Shown: positions 1-9,450 of the stretch, piece after piece
How the letters are laid out: each line of letters begins with the position of its first letter
Numbering within the stretch: the first letter of the stretch is position 1
Origin: Brevundimonas sp. UBA7635
Lineage (GTDB): Bacteria > Pseudomonadota > Alphaproteobacteria > Caulobacterales > Caulobacteraceae
Direction: 5' to 3'
DNA: 17,893 nucleotides
Assembly (NCBI GenBank): GCA_002483865.1
Contig: DLIT01000167.1
Location: 1 to 17,893 of the forward strand
The notes under the pieces: generated by a model
Databases searched by the model: none
Told to the model about the DNA's origin: nothing
The model's input: the letters and a program-made list of their open reading frames with translations, nothing else
Program-made: the position numbers and the translations under genes

Positions 1-660
1 GCCTATCAGGATATTGATCGTGCCTTTGCGCACTGGCTGGCCCCGCACCCCGACCGTCCAATCATCCTGGCGGGGGTGGAGCAGGGCGCAGAGCTGGTGG
101 CCCGGCTGATCAGCCAGCGTTTCGCGCAGGACGAGACGCTGCGCCAGCGCCTGGTTGCCGCCTATCTGATGGACGCCCTGGTCCCGGAAGACATGGAGCC
201 CATGGTGCCGGCCTGCACGGCGCGCAGCGATGTCGGCTGCCTGGTCGGCTGGTCGCAGATCGGCGAGGGCGACGAGGGAGCCGCACGGCGTCGGCTGCGT
301 CGAGCTCTGATCTGGAACGATCGCGGTCGCCTGATCGAACTGGGCGAGCGGCCAGCGCTTTGCGTGAACCCCGTCTCGGGCCAAAACAATGAAGAGGCCG
401 TGCCAGCCCGCCGCCATCTGGGAGCGGCCAATGCCACCGGCATGGAATGGGGCCTTCGCCCGGCCTTCATCGACCGCCAGATTGCGACCCAGTGCCGTGA
501 CGGCCTGTTGTGGCACACCGTCCTCAAGTCTGAATCCTTCCGTGAGCTGAGCGGCTGGACCGCCCGGCGCAAGGCGCGGCCCTATAACCTCTTCTATGCC
601 GACCTCGAGGCTGACGCCCTGGCCCGACTGGAGGCCTGGCAGGCCGGTCAGACGTCTTAA
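1..660 (+). CDS. DUF3089 family alpha/beta-hydrolase-like protein, 5' partial
   Basis: The reading frame is open from base 1 to the TAA at 658-660, giving 219 residues of a longer protein whose N-terminus lies outside the window. The GTG at 76 is internal, because the frame continues upstream with residues typical of the family. DUF3089 proteins are predicted alpha/beta hydrolases of unknown substrate. The expected strand-turn motif follows an ILAG stretch, but where the family as I know it has GHSQG, this protein has GVEQG (fragment residues 25-29), so glutamate replaces the predicted nucleophile serine. Other family-like features are the cysteine pair in the CTARSDVGC segment, a CVNP motif in the middle, and a C-terminal YNLFYADLEADALARLEAW helix. 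The stop codon overlaps that of convergent recG by 4 bp. The family call rests on remembered motif patterns. Activity is doubtful given the missing serine. Confidence 0.72.
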   Translation, partial: AYQDIDRAFAHWLAPHPDRPIILAGVEQGAELVARLISQRFAQDETLRQRLVAAYLMDALVPEDMEPMVPACTARSDVGCLVGWSQIGEGDEGAARRRLRRALIWNDRGRLIELGERPALCVNPVSGQNNEEAVPARRHLGAANATGMEWGLRPAFIDRQIATQCRDGLLWHTVLKSESFRELSGWTARRKARPYNLFYADLEADALARLEAWQAGQTS

Positions 661-2747
661 TCCACCGCGCCCTTGTCGCTACGCCAGTCGAACAGGGCTT
701 CCAGCACCCGGATGGCCTGCCCGCGGGGGGTGATCAGATCAGGGTCGCGGCCAAGGACCAGCCGGGCATCATCGGCGGCGGCCAGCATCAGGCCGCGATG
801 CTTGATCGGGTCGGCAAAGCGATAGGCCGGGAACCCGCTCTGCTTCAGGCCCAGGGGATCGCCACCGCCGCGCAGTCGAAAGTCTTCTTCGGCGATCTCG
901 AAGCCATCTTCGGTGCGCCGCAGGGTCTCCAACCGCTCGCGCGCAATCTCGCCCAGGTTCCCGTCCTGGCCACCGTAAAGCAGGATACAGGCGCTGGACT
1001 TGGCCCCTCGGCCGACACGGCCTCGCAGTTGGTGGAGCTGAGCCAGGCCAAAGCGGTCTGCGTGCTCGATCAGCATGATCGAGGCATTGGGCACGTCGAC
1101 GCCGACCTCGACGACCGTGGTGGCGACCAGGATCGGCAGCTGGCCTTCGGCAAAACGGGCCATGACCGCCTCACGCTCGGTTCCCGGCATCTGGCCATGG
1201 GCGAGGCCCACCTCGACCCCCAGGATACGCCGCAGGTCATTGGCACGTTCCTCGGCTGCGGCCAGGTCGATCGCCTCGGATTCGGCCACCAGGGGACAGA
1301 TCCAGTAGGCCTGGGCCCCGCTGTCGATGGCGGCCTTCAGTCGTTTGGCGACCTCGCCAGTCCGCACCAGCGGCAGGACAGCGGTAGCAACAGGAGTTCG
1401 GCCCGGCGGCTTTTCCATGAGGCGGCTGACCTCCAGCTCGCCATACTGGGTCAGTTCAAGGGTGCGCGGGATCGGTGTGGCCGACATGGTCAGCAGGTGA
1501 ACCCCACCCGTTTCGGGATTGCCCTTGGCCTGAAGCGTCTGGCGCTCATTGACGCCAAAGCGGTGCTGCTCGTCGATCACGGCGAGTGCAAGATTGCCGA
1601 ACTGGACCGCGTCCTGGAACAGGGCATGGGTGCCAATCGCCACCTGGGCCTCGCCGGAAGCCAGGGCCGCCAGACGCTGGCGACGCTCAACCGCTGTGTC
1701 CCGACCGGTCAGAAGGATGGTGGTCAGGCCCGCCTCGGCCAGCATCGGCGACAGGCGGTGATAGTGCTGGCGGGCAAGGATCTCGGTCGGGGCCATCAGG
1801 GCCGACTGGAAACCGCTGGCGGCCGCATCGGCCAGGGCCAGGCCTGCCACCGCCGTCTTGCCCGAGCCCACGTCCCCTTGCAGCAGACGACCCATCTGCT
1901 CGCCAGAGGCCAGGTCACGGCGGATCTCGGCCACGGCCTGCTGCTGGGCACCGGTCAGGGTGAAGGGCAGGGCAGCGAGCATTCGGTCGGAAGCCTCTCC
2001 GGGCCGGATGACGGGGGCGGGGGTGACCTGCCGGGCGCGCTTGCGGCGGGCCAGGGCCAACTGGTGGGCGAACAGCTCATCATACGCCAGGCGTTGCCGT
2101 GCCGGAGCCTCGGGCGACAGGTCGAACTCGGATGTTGGGGCGTGCAGGCTTTCCAGGGAAGCGCGCCAACTGCTCCATCGCCGGGTCGCCAGCCAGGCCG
2201 GATCCTGCCATTCCGTCAGGTCAGGAGCAAGGGCGAGGGCACCCAGGGCCAGCTTTCGTACGACCCGCGATCCCAGGCCCTGGGTGGCCGGATAGACCGA
2301 CTCGGCCAGGGGAATCTCTTCGACCTTCTCCAGCGGCACGATATAGTCCGGGTGCGGGACCTGGACCTCATTGTTGAAGCGCTCGACCTTGCCCGAGATC
2401 AGGCGTACCTGGCCGCGCGGGGCCTGGCTTTCGATGTGACGCGGCGATCCGGCGAACCAGACCATGTGGATGAAGCCCGTCTCATCGGACGCCCGCAGCC
2501 GAAAGGGCGCGCCGGGTTTGTGGGGCGGTATCAGCCGGTCGATCAGGACCTCGAAGATGCCCACCTCGCCCTCGACCGCGTCACGGGCCGTCGTGCGACG
2601 GCGCTGGATCAGGCCAGAGGGCGACAGGAACAGCAGGTCGCGGACCAGCGGGCCCGCAACCTTGGCCACCAGAGGCGCGCTTCTGGGCCCCACGCCCTTG
2701 AGCGTGGAGACGTCAGCGAACAGGGGAAACAGAATCTCGGGCCGCAT
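657..2747 (-). CDS. recG: ATP-dependent DNA helicase RecG
   Basis: RecG is a cytoplasmic superfamily 2 helicase that reverses stalled replication forks and migrates Holliday junctions and D-loops. The protein is 696 aa from the ATG at 2747, close to the E. coli length (693). The N-terminal half is the wedge/OB-fold region (LKGVGPRSAPLVAKV near the start). Motor motifs follow: Walker A GDVGSGKT near residue 290, DEQHRFG near 390, SATPIPRTL near 420, and arginine-rich GRVGRGA near 575. After these comes the C-terminal segment RLRGGGDPLGLKQSG. The frame stays open to 2849, but those upstream codons overlap sdhE and are not RecG-like. The RPEILFPLFADVSTLKGVG start fits the family, with a GGGA just upstream of the ATG. 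An alternative ATG at 2759 adds four residues. The 3' end shares TTAA with the DUF3089 gene. About 84 bp separate recG from divergent sdhE, room for two short promoters, though I saw no convincing one. Confidence 0.96.
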   Translation of the reverse strand: MRPEILFPLFADVSTLKGVGPRSAPLVAKVAGPLVRDLLFLSPSGLIQRRRTTARDAVEGEVGIFEVLIDRLIPPHKPGAPFRLRASDETGFIHMVWFAGSPRHIESQAPRGQVRLISGKVERFNNEVQVPHPDYIVPLEKVEEIPLAESVYPATQGLGSRVVRKLALGALALAPDLTEWQDPAWLATRRWSSWRASLESLHAPTSEFDLSPEAPARQRLAYDELFAHQLALARRKRARQVTPAPVIRPGEASDRMLAALPFTLTGAQQQAVAEIRRDLASGEQMGRLLQGDVGSGKTAVAGLALADAAASGFQSALMAPTEILARQHYHRLSPMLAEAGLTTILLTGRDTAVERRQRLAALASGEAQVAIGTHALFQDAVQFGNLALAVIDEQHRFGVNERQTLQAKGNPETGGVHLLTMSATPIPRTLELTQYGELEVSRLMEKPPGRTPVATAVLPLVRTGEVAKRLKAAIDSGAQAYWICPLVAESEAIDLAAAEERANDLRRILGVEVGLAHGQMPGTEREAVMARFAEGQLPILVATTVVEVGVDVPNASIMLIEHADRFGLAQLHQLRGRVGRGAKSSACILLYGGQDGNLGEIARERLETLRRTEDGFEIAEEDFRLRGGGDPLGLKQSGFPAYRFADPIKHRGLMLAAADDARLVLGRDPDLITPRGQAIRVLEALFDWRSDKGAVD

Positions 2748-2830
2748 TAATCCCAGCATAGCTAGCGAAGCGAGGACGGGAACGCTATCTGAACCTCTCT
2801 TCTCATGAAACGGACCGGGCAAGGAACCGA

Positions 2831-3145
2831 GTGGCCGATATTGATGCACGTCCAGAGGACGCCCGTAAGCAACGCCTGGGTCGTATTTCCTACCGCGCCT
2901 GGCGCCGTGGTTTCCGCGAAGCCGACATGGTGCTGGGACCTTTCACCGACCAGATCGGGCCCAGCCTGACCGATGCGGAACTGGACGAGCTGGAGCATCT
3001 TCTGAACGAGGAAGATCAATATCTGTATGCGTGGATCATCGAGAAGGAGCCCACGCCGCCAGAGTTTGAAACGCCGATGATGGCGCGCATCCGCGCCTTC
3101 ATGCGCGAACATGTTGCCGCTGAAGTGGCCAAGGGTATCGGTTGA
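2831..3145 (+). CDS. sdhE: SdhE (DUF339) FAD assembly factor for succinate dehydrogenase
   Basis: This 104-aa cytoplasmic protein belongs to the SdhE/YgfY family, which promotes covalent attachment of FAD to the flavoprotein subunit SdhA of succinate dehydrogenase (and to FrdA in bacteria that have it). The signature is the RGxxE motif, seen here as RRGFREAD with R26, G27 and E30. It is followed by the family's acidic segment with LxEEDQYLYAWI, equivalent to the DDPDLFNWL region of the E. coli protein. A short N-terminal extension precedes the conserved core. The start codon is GTG at 2831, preceded by AAGGA at 2821-2825. The gene sits 1 nt upstream of mfd and is divergent from recG. As far as I recall, recG/DUF339/mfd clustering is common in alphaproteobacteria, so the placement looks conserved rather than a sign of a role in repair. 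Confidence 0.93.
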   Translation: MADIDARPEDARKQRLGRISYRAWRRGFREADMVLGPFTDQIGPSLTDAELDELEHLLNEEDQYLYAWIIEKEPTPPEFETPMMARIRAFMREHVAAEVAKGIG

Positions 3146-3146
3146 T

Positions 3147-6100
3147 ATGAGTGTTGAGGCGATGACGCGGCGTGACGTCGAACTGGGCGGCGCGCCTGAA
3201 GGGTTGGATGCGCTGGTCGTCGCTGAAAGACTGAAGGCCCAGGGCGGGTTGGGTCTGATGGTGGCGCGGGACTATCAACGAGCGGGCAATTTTCGCCAGG
3301 CCCTGGCCTTCTTCGCCAAGGACATCGAGGTCCTGGATTTTCCAGCCTGGGACTGTCTGCCCTATGACCGGCTGAGCCCCACGGCCTCGGTCGCGGCCCA
3401 ACGCATGGCCGCCCTGACGCAACTGGCCCAGCGCGATCCAGCCGATCACAGGCCGTTGCTGGTCATCACCACGATTGCCGCCGCCAGCCAGCGTATTCCC
3501 CCGCGCCTTGCCGTCACCAAGGCCGCCTTTGAGGCCCGGATAGGTCAGGACCTCGATATCTCGGCGCTGGAAAGCTATGTCACGGCCAATGGCTACATCC
3601 GGGCCTCGACCGTGGCTGAGCGCGGCGAATATGCCATTCGTGGCGGGGTGATCGACGTCTTCCCGCCCGGCTTTGACGAACCTGTGCGCCTGGACCTTTT
3701 CGGCACGGAGCTGGAATCGATCCGCGCCTTTGATCCCGAGACCCAGCGTTCGACGCGGCAGCTGAAGACCGTGTCCCTGCTGCCGGTCTCCGAGATCCTG
3801 CTGGATTCGGATGCTATTTCGCGGTTCCGCACCGGCTATCTGAACCTGTTTGGCGCGCCGGGCGACGAGCCCATGTATGCCGCCGTCAGCGCGGGTGCAC
3901 GGCGTCAGGGACTGGAGCATTGGCTGCCCCTGTTCTACGAGCGGCTGGACAGCCTGTTCGACTATCTGCCCGACGACGCGCCTGTCTTCTTGGACAGCCA
4001 GGTGGAGCAGGCGAGGGCCGAGCGCTGGAGCCTGACGTCAGACGCTTATGAGGCGCGGCGCGAGGCGGCCCTGGGCAAGGGCGGTGCAGCCTATCGCGCC
4101 CCGGCACCCCGCAGCCTCTATCTGGACGAGGCGGACTGGAACAGCGCCCTGGCGGGGCGATCCGTGCGGCGTCTGTCGCCGCTCAGTTCCGGCACGGGCG
4201 AGGACGCTGGCGGCCGGCTGGGTCACAACTTCATGGCTGAGCGCAGCCAGGACAGCGTCAACCTGTTCGCCGCCGTCGCCCGCCACGCCGAGCGGCTGAA
4301 GGTCGATGGCAAGCGGGTCCTGTTCGCCTCCTGGTCTGACGGCTCGTCAGAACGCCTGGCGGCCATGCTGTCGGATCACGGCCTCCAGCACGTCCTGCCG
4401 GTGCGCGACTGGGATGACGTGCAGTCGGCCCCGCGCGATGTCTATCTGCGCGCGGTCCTGCCGGTTGAGCATGGCTTTGTTACCGATGACGTGGCCGTGG
4501 TGTCGGAGACCGACATCCTGGGCGACCGGCTGGCGCGCCCCCGGAAGAAGCGCCGGGCGTCCAACTTCCTCGCCGAGGCCTCGGCTCTGACGGCGGGTGA
4601 CCTGGTGGTCCACCTGGACCACGGGATCGGACGCTATGAGGGCCTGCAGACCCTGACTATCCAGGACGCGCCTCACGACTGTCTGGAACTGCTCTACGCC
4701 GGGGACAGCAAGCTTTATCTGCCGGTCGAGAACATTGACCTGCTGACCCGCTATGGCACGGATGCCGACGGCGTCCAGCTGGACCGACTGGGCGGTGCCG
4801 GCTGGCAGTCGCGCAAGGCCAAGGCCAAGGAGCGCCTGCGCGAAATGGCCGAGGGGCTGATCGCCCTGGCGGCCAAGCGCGCGTTGCGTGTTTCTGATTC
4901 CATCACTCCGCCCGCAGGCCTGTTCGACGAGTTCTGCGCCCGCTTCCCTTATGAGGAGACGGACGATCAGTTGAACGCTATCGGGGATGTGCTGGAGGAC
5001 CTGGGCAAGGGCACGCCGATGGATCGACTGATCTGCGGCGACGTGGGCTTTGGCAAGACCGAGGTTGCCCTGCGTGCTGCCTTCGTCGTGGCCATGTCGG
5101 GCCAGCAGGTGGCAGTTGTCTGTCCGACGACGCTACTGGCGCGCCAGCACTTCAAGACCTTCTCGGAACGCTTTGCCGGATGGCCCATCACCGTGCGCCA
5201 CCTGTCGCGCATGGTCACGGCCAAGGATGCCGCCCAGACCCGCGAGGGCCTGAAGGACGGTACCTTCGAGATCGTCGTCGGCACCCATGCTGTCCTGGCT
5301 GAACAGGTCGGCTTCAAGGACCTGGGCCTCGTCATCGTGGACGAAGAGCAGCACTTTGGCGTCAAGCATAAGGAGAAGCTGAAGTCCCTGCGGGCGGATG
5401 TTCACCTGCTGACGCTGACGGCAACGCCCATCCCGCGCACCTTGCAGATGGCGCTGTCGGGCATCCGCGAGATGTCGATCATCGCCACCCCGCCGGTCGA
5501 CCGCCTGGCGGTGCGGACCTATGTGACGCCGTGGGACCCGGTGCTGGTGCGCGAGGCCTTGCTGCGTGAGAAGTATCGTAATGGCCAGGCCTATTACGTC
5601 GCGCCGCGCCTGAAGGACCTGCCGGACATCGAGAAATTCCTGCGCGAGCAGGTGCCCGAGATCAAGTTCGTCGTCGGCCACGGCCAGATGAGCCCGACCC
5701 AGCTGGAGGAGGTAATGAGCGCCTTCTACGACGGGGAATATGACGTGCTGGTCTCGACCACCATCGTGGAAAGCGGCATCGACATTCCGACCGCCAACAC
5801 CCTGGTCGTGCACAGGGCCGACATGTTCGGCCTGGCCCAGTTGCACCAGATCAGGGGCCGTATCGGACGCTCCAAGGCACGGGCCTTTGCCTATCTGACG
5901 ACCGATCCCAAACGCCCCCTCAGCCTGTCGGCAGAGCGGCGGCTGCAGGTGCTGCAGTCACTGGATAATCTGGGGGCGGGCTTCCAGCTGGCCAGCCATG
6001 ACCTGGACCAGCGCGGTGGCGGCAACCTGCTTGGCGACGAACAGTCGGGGCACATCCGCGAGGTCGGCGTCGAGCTGTACCAGCAGATGCTGGAAGACGC

Positions 6101-6599
6101 GGTTGCCGAACTGAAGGAGGCAGGCGAACAGGCCCCCGACCGCGGCTGGTCGCCGTCGATCAATGTGGGGGCGGCGGTGCTGATCCCCGAAGACTATGTG
6201 CCTGACCTGAACCTGCGCCTGTCCCTGTATCGCCGTCTTTCCGACGCCGAGAGAATGGAGGACCGCGAGGCCATGGCGGCGGAGCTGATCGACCGCTTCG
6301 GCCCGCTGCCAGACGAGGCCCAGCAGTTGCTGCGCATCGTTGGCATCAAGGCCAACTGCCGCACCGCCTGCATCGAGCGCATCGACATCGGGCCCAAGGG
6401 CGCGGTGCTGACCCTGCGCAACAACAGCTTCCCCAATCCGATGGGGCTGGTCGGGTTGATCCAGAAGAACCAGGCCTTCTGGAAGATCAGGCCGGACCAG
6501 AAGATCGTGGTCAAGGGCGACTGGCCCACGCCCGACGATCGGTTGAAGGTCGCCGAGCGGATCACCGCCGATCTGGCACGGGTGGCGGGCGCGGGCTAA
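3147..6599 (+). CDS. mfd: Transcription-repair coupling factor Mfd
   Basis: Mfd removes RNA polymerase stalled at DNA lesions and recruits UvrA to start nucleotide excision repair on the transcribed strand. The protein is 1150 aa, a full family length (E. coli 1148). Domains visible in order are: the UvrB-like N-terminal module ([14 protein letters not shown], about residues 165-180); the RNA polymerase interaction domain ([17 protein letters not shown] near 485); RecG-like motor motifs Walker [12 protein letters not shown] near 631, [13 protein letters not shown] near 731, [10 protein letters not shown] near 758, and [14 protein letters not shown] near 903; and a C-terminal regulatory region. 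The ATG at 3147 lies 1 nt after the sdhE stop, with AAGGG at 3131-3135 upstream, so the two are probably cotranscribed. An open extension to 3111 overlaps sdhE and is less likely. The TAA shares 4 bp (CTAA) with the stop of the convergent membrane/spermidine-synthase gene. Confidence 0.97.
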   Translation: MSVEAMTRRDVELGGAPEGLDALVVAERLKAQGGLGLMVARDYQRAGNFRQALAFFAKDIEVLDFPAWDCLPYDRLSPTASVAAQRMAALTQLAQRDPADHRPLLVITTIAAASQRIPPRLAVTKAAFEARIGQDLDISALESYVTANGYIRASTVAERGEYAIRGGVIDVFPPGFDEPVRLDLFGTELESIRAFDPETQRSTRQLKTVSLLPVSEILLDSDAISRFRTGYLNLFGAPGDEPMYAAVSAGARRQGLEHWLPLFYERLDSLFDYLPDDAPVFLDSQVEQARAERWSLTSDAYEARREAALGKGGAAYRAPAPRSLYLDEADWNSALAGRSVRRLSPLSSGTGEDAGGRLGHNFMAERSQDSVNLFAAVARHAERLKVDGKRVLFASWSDGSSERLAAMLSDHGLQHVLPVRDWDDVQSAPRDVYLRAVLPVEHGFVTDDVAVVSETDILGDRLARPRKKRRASNFLAEASALTAGDLVVHLDHGIGRYEGLQTLTIQDAPHDCLELLYAGDSKLYLPVENIDLLTRYGTDADGVQLDRLGGAGWQSRKAKAKERLREMAEGLIALAAKRALRVSDSITPPAGLFDEFCARFPYEETDDQLNAIGDVLEDLGKGTPMDRLICGDVGFGKTEVALRAAFVVAMSGQQVAVVCPTTLLARQHFKTFSERFAGWPITVRHLSRMVTAKDAAQTREGLKDGTFEIVVGTHAVLAEQVGFKDLGLVIVDEEQHFGVKHKEKLKSLRADVHLLTLTATPIPRTLQMALSGIREMSIIATPPVDRLAVRTYVTPWDPVLVREALLREKYRNGQAYYVAPRLKDLPDIEKFLREQVPEIKFVVGHGQMSPTQLEEVMSAFYDGEYDVLVSTTIVESGIDIPTANTLVVHRADMFGLAQLHQIRGRIGRSKARAFAYLTTDPKRPLSLSAERRLQVLQSLDNLGAGFQLASHDLDQRGGGNLLGDEQSGHIREVGVELYQQMLEDAVAELKEAGEQAPDRGWSPSINVGAAVLIPEDYVPDLNLRLSLYRRLSDAERMEDREAMAAELIDRFGPLPDEAQQLLRIVGIKANCRTACIERIDIGPKGAVLTLRNNSFPNPMGLVGLIQKNQAFWKIRPDQKIVVKGDWPTPDDRLKVAERITADLARVAGAG

Positions 6600-8872
6600 G
6601 GCACCCCGCGCCAGTGGCGGTCCAGGGCCCCGACCAGGTTGACATACTCATCGGTCCAGGCCCGGACCCGGGTGGGTTTCAGGGGGCTCCACTGCCCCCC
6701 GGCCTCCAGCTCGGCCAGGGCTTCGGGATTGCGGGCCAGGACCACGGCCTCGGTCGAGGCCTCGGCCAGGTAGGCCGCACCGGGATCGGCATAATAGATC
6801 TGGTGCAGGCCTGGGGCGTTCAGGTCCTCAGCGGCGGCATAGACCGGGTGTGTGATCTCCAGGTTACGATTTGACAGGTGCAGCACCAGCAAGCCCTTGG
6901 GGGTCAGCAGGTCCAGATAACGGCTGATCGCCTCGCGGGTCAGCAGGTGGGTCGGCACAGAATCCGACGAGAAGGCATCAATCAGCAGGTAGTCATAGGT
7001 GCCCGGAGCCTCTCTCGACAGGGTCAGGCGAGCGTCGCCTATAACCGTATTGATCGGACCCTCGGCACATCGCGAGATAAAGCTGAACCATTCGGGGTCG
7101 CGTGATACCCGGTTCATCATCGGGTCGATTTCAAAAAACGTCATCCTGTCTTCGGCACGCTTGTAGGCCGCCATGGCTCCGGCACCCTGACCCACGATCC
7201 CGATGCGGGCCGAGGGCTGGTTGATCTGCACCTTCTGCAGTGCCTGCCCCAGCGGACCGCGGGCGGCGTAGTACATGGTGGCACTGCACTCAAAGGATGG
7301 GGACAGGGCCTGTGCACCATGAATGGTCGTGCCGTGCAGCAAAACGTGAACCGGACCTCCCAGCTTGGGCTCGTCGGTGATCTGAACCCTCATGACGCCG
7401 AAGAAGCTGCGGTCCGCCATCAGTGGTTCATAGCCGCGTGAAACGTGTTGTGCCGAAAATGCGCTGATCGCGACGATGACAGCCAGGCAGATGTTCCGGT
7501 CGCGCAGGACAAAGGCGATGATGGCTGCCGAGCCCAGCAGTACCTTGACCATGGTCATGCGCTGTCCGACCGGCAGCAGGTCCCGGAAATCGGGATAATA
7601 GCGCATGAACTCGAAGATGACCGGAGGCGAGGCCGCCAAGACGATGGCCGCGACGAAAAACGCGATCTCGCCTCGGCTGAACCGCGACAGGTCCCAGGGC
7701 CGGACCAGGCAGGCCAGGACCATCACCAGCGGATATTCGAGTACGACGTTAAACAGGCTGGGCGCGATCAAGGCATTGAAAACGCCACCCAGAACCCCAC
7801 CGACAGATAGCAGCAGGAAGAACTCTGTCAGCCGGTCGGGAGGAGGGCGGCGTGCCGCCAGGCGCTGGTGACACATCAGAGCTGTTAGGAAGAAGGCCGC
7901 GATATGAAGAGCCAGGAACAGGGCCCAATGTCCGGTGGACATCCCGATCATGGTGGCGATCGAGGCGATGCTGCCCGCCTGGAAGACCAGTGTCAGGGCA
8001 AGCGGAATGATCGGCCGACGGCTGAAGGCGATGACAAAGGTCAGTAGGTAGAGGGCAAGCGGCAGGACCCAAAGGAAGGGGGCGGATGCCACGTCCGTGC
8101 TGAGGTGTGCGGTAACCCCTAGCATGAGGCTGGACGGCACAGCAGCCATGGCGATCCAGATCAGCTTTTCCGACCACGGGATGGGCGCGCTGACGCCCAC
8201 GGAAGATCGGGCACCCTGGCGGTCAGCCCGACTGAGCCAGACGACGAATCCAAGGGCGAGGATCAGGCCCACGAAAACCCCATAGCCCAGCGTCCAGTAG
8301 AGCCTTTGCGCAGAAAGCGTCATCAGCGGCTCGACCAACACCGGATAGGCAATGAGGGCCAGGAAGCTGCCGAGGTTGGAAGCCGCATAGAGGACATAGG
8401 GGTTTTTGCCGTCTTCATGCCCGGCCCGGACGCGTGCGTACCAGGCCTGAAGGAGCGGGGCCGTGGCCGACAGGATGGCAAAAGGAGCCCCCACCGACAG
8501 GACCAGGGTCACCAGAAGCCAGATCACCGGCCGTATGGCGTCAGGCTCGCCCAGGGCCCCGGAAACCTGAAGCGGCAGAAAGATCGCGGCCATAGCCAGC
8601 AGCGCCAGATGGATGACGACCTGGATTCTCAGGTTCCTGACCCTTTGCAGCAGGTGGGCATACAGGTAGCCGATCAGCAGGGCGGCCTGGAAAAAGACCA
8701 TGGAGGTGTTCCATACCGCCGGCGATCCGCCGAGGCTGGGCAGGACCAACTTGGTCACCATGGGCTGGACCATAAAAACCAGCGAGGCAGACGTGAAAAT
8801 GGCGACGGCAAACAGGGCCGGTGCTAACGGTAGGGGCGCTGTACGAACGTAAGGCACGCTGGACTCGGACAT
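6596..8872 (-). CDS. Membrane protein fused to a spermidine synthase-like domain
   Basis: This 758-aa protein has an N-terminal membrane half (about residues 15-475) with roughly a dozen hydrophobic segments, including the family-like QPMVTKLVLPSLGGSPAVWN stretch. Its soluble C-terminal half resembles spermidine synthase. The C-terminal domain shows a Rossmann-type glycine loop GIVGQGAGAMAAY near residue 555, an acidic strand end FFEIDP near 578, an IGDARLTL segment, and the DAFSSDSVPTHLL loop near 631, where polyamine synthases carry a catalytic aspartate. Such proteins are usually annotated as fused MFS/spermidine synthase, and their substrate is generally not established. No speD, speB or other polyamine gene is nearby. 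The ATG at 8872 has GGAG five bases upstream and is preferred over the GTG at 8878. A TTGACA on the minus strand (8921 to 8916) could be a -35 box, but no good -10 follows. Its stop overlaps the mfd stop. Confidence 0.85.
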   Translation of the reverse strand: MSESSVPYVRTAPLPLAPALFAVAIFTSASLVFMVQPMVTKLVLPSLGGSPAVWNTSMVFFQAALLIGYLYAHLLQRVRNLRIQVVIHLALLAMAAIFLPLQVSGALGEPDAIRPVIWLLVTLVLSVGAPFAILSATAPLLQAWYARVRAGHEDGKNPYVLYAASNLGSFLALIAYPVLVEPLMTLSAQRLYWTLGYGVFVGLILALGFVVWLSRADRQGARSSVGVSAPIPWSEKLIWIAMAAVPSSLMLGVTAHLSTDVASAPFLWVLPLALYLLTFVIAFSRRPIIPLALTLVFQAGSIASIATMIGMSTGHWALFLALHIAAFFLTALMCHQRLAARRPPPDRLTEFFLLLSVGGVLGGVFNALIAPSLFNVVLEYPLVMVLACLVRPWDLSRFSRGEIAFFVAAIVLAASPPVIFEFMRYYPDFRDLLPVGQRMTMVKVLLGSAAIIAFVLRDRNICLAVIVAISAFSAQHVSRGYEPLMADRSFFGVMRVQITDEPKLGGPVHVLLHGTTIHGAQALSPSFECSATMYYAARGPLGQALQKVQINQPSARIGIVGQGAGAMAAYKRAEDRMTFFEIDPMMNRVSRDPEWFSFISRCAEGPINTVIGDARLTLSREAPGTYDYLLIDAFSSDSVPTHLLTREAISRYLDLLTPKGLLVLHLSNRNLEITHPVYAAAEDLNAPGLHQIYYADPGAAYLAEASTEAVVLARNPEALAELEAGGQWSPLKPTRVRAWTDEYVNLVGALDRHWRGVP

Positions 8873-8955
8873 CGGCACTCCGCTGGGCTTGAGCCGCTTT
8901 GCTGCTTTCTGCGTTTGTCAAAACCTAGTCTGACTCGCAAAGGATATGCATAGCG

Positions 8956-9450
8956 ATGTTCTCCAGCAAAGCTCTCTCACTGGCCGCTGAGGTCATCCGC
9001 GCCGCGGAAGAGGCGGAGGTCATGGTAGCGACGGCTGAAAGCTGCACCGGCGGGCTGGTAGCGGCGGCCATTACCTCGATTTCCGGCGCGGCGACGGTGC
9101 TGGATCGAGGCTTTGTCACCTACAGCAATGAAGCCAAGATCGAGATGCTGGGCGTGCCCGTTGTGGACCTGCAGGATTATGGCGCGGTATCGGAACCGAT
9201 CGCTCTGGCCATGGCGCGGGGGGCTATTGCCAACTCCCACGCTCGGGCATCGGTCTCGATCACCGGAATTGCAGGGCCTACAGGCGGCTCTGAGGCCAAA
9301 CCGGTGGGGCTGGTTCATTTTGCGGCGGTCGGCCCAGACGGCGAGATTACACATGTCGAAAAGCGCTACGGCAATATCGGCCGCGGCGAGGTTCGCGCCG
9401 AAAGCATGATCCAGGCTCTGACCATGCTGCGCGACGCACTTCGTTTATGA
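8956..9450 (+). CDS. pncC: Nicotinamide-nucleotide amidohydrolase PncC (CinA C-terminal domain)
   Basis: The protein is 164 aa and consists only of the CinA C-terminal domain, like E. coli PncC, without the N-terminal molybdopterin-binding-like domain of full CinA. The family deamidates nicotinamide mononucleotide to nicotinic acid mononucleotide, recycling NMN from NAD-consuming DNA ligase. Visible motifs are AESCTGGL with S29-C30 in the likely active site, GFVTYSNEAK in the middle, YGAVSEP, and the GIAGPTGGSEAKPVGLV loop. Numbering through the first motif matches E. coli PncC as I remember it. The start is the ATG at 8956, with an AAAGGA at 8938-8943 that is rather far upstream. The gene overlaps tusA by 4 bp (ATGA at 9447-9450), suggesting translational coupling. 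An 83-bp gap separates it from the divergent membrane-fusion gene. Confidence 0.93.
   Translation: MFSSKALSLAAEVIRAAEEAEVMVATAESCTGGLVAAAITSISGAATVLDRGFVTYSNEAKIEMLGVPVVDLQDYGAVSEPIALAMARGAIANSHARASVSITGIAGPTGGSEAKPVGLVHFAAVGPDGEITHVEKRYGNIGRGEVRAESMIQALTMLRDALRL

Noticed and set aside
798..2750. 650-codon open frame on the plus strand opposite recG
   Set aside because: Long antisense frames are common in GC-rich genes with strong third-position bias. The translation is low-complexity in G, Q, R and L with no recognisable domain, while recG opposite shows all helicase motifs.
3099..3920. 273-codon minus-strand frame opposite the start of mfd
   Set aside because: Shadow of mfd; no family motif and no ribosome site.
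8873..8955. Search for terminator, small RNA or riboswitch in the gap between the membrane-fusion gene and pncC
   Set aside because: Only 83 bp, no stable hairpin seen; a TTGACA on the minus strand and a GACTC site were noted without a full promoter.
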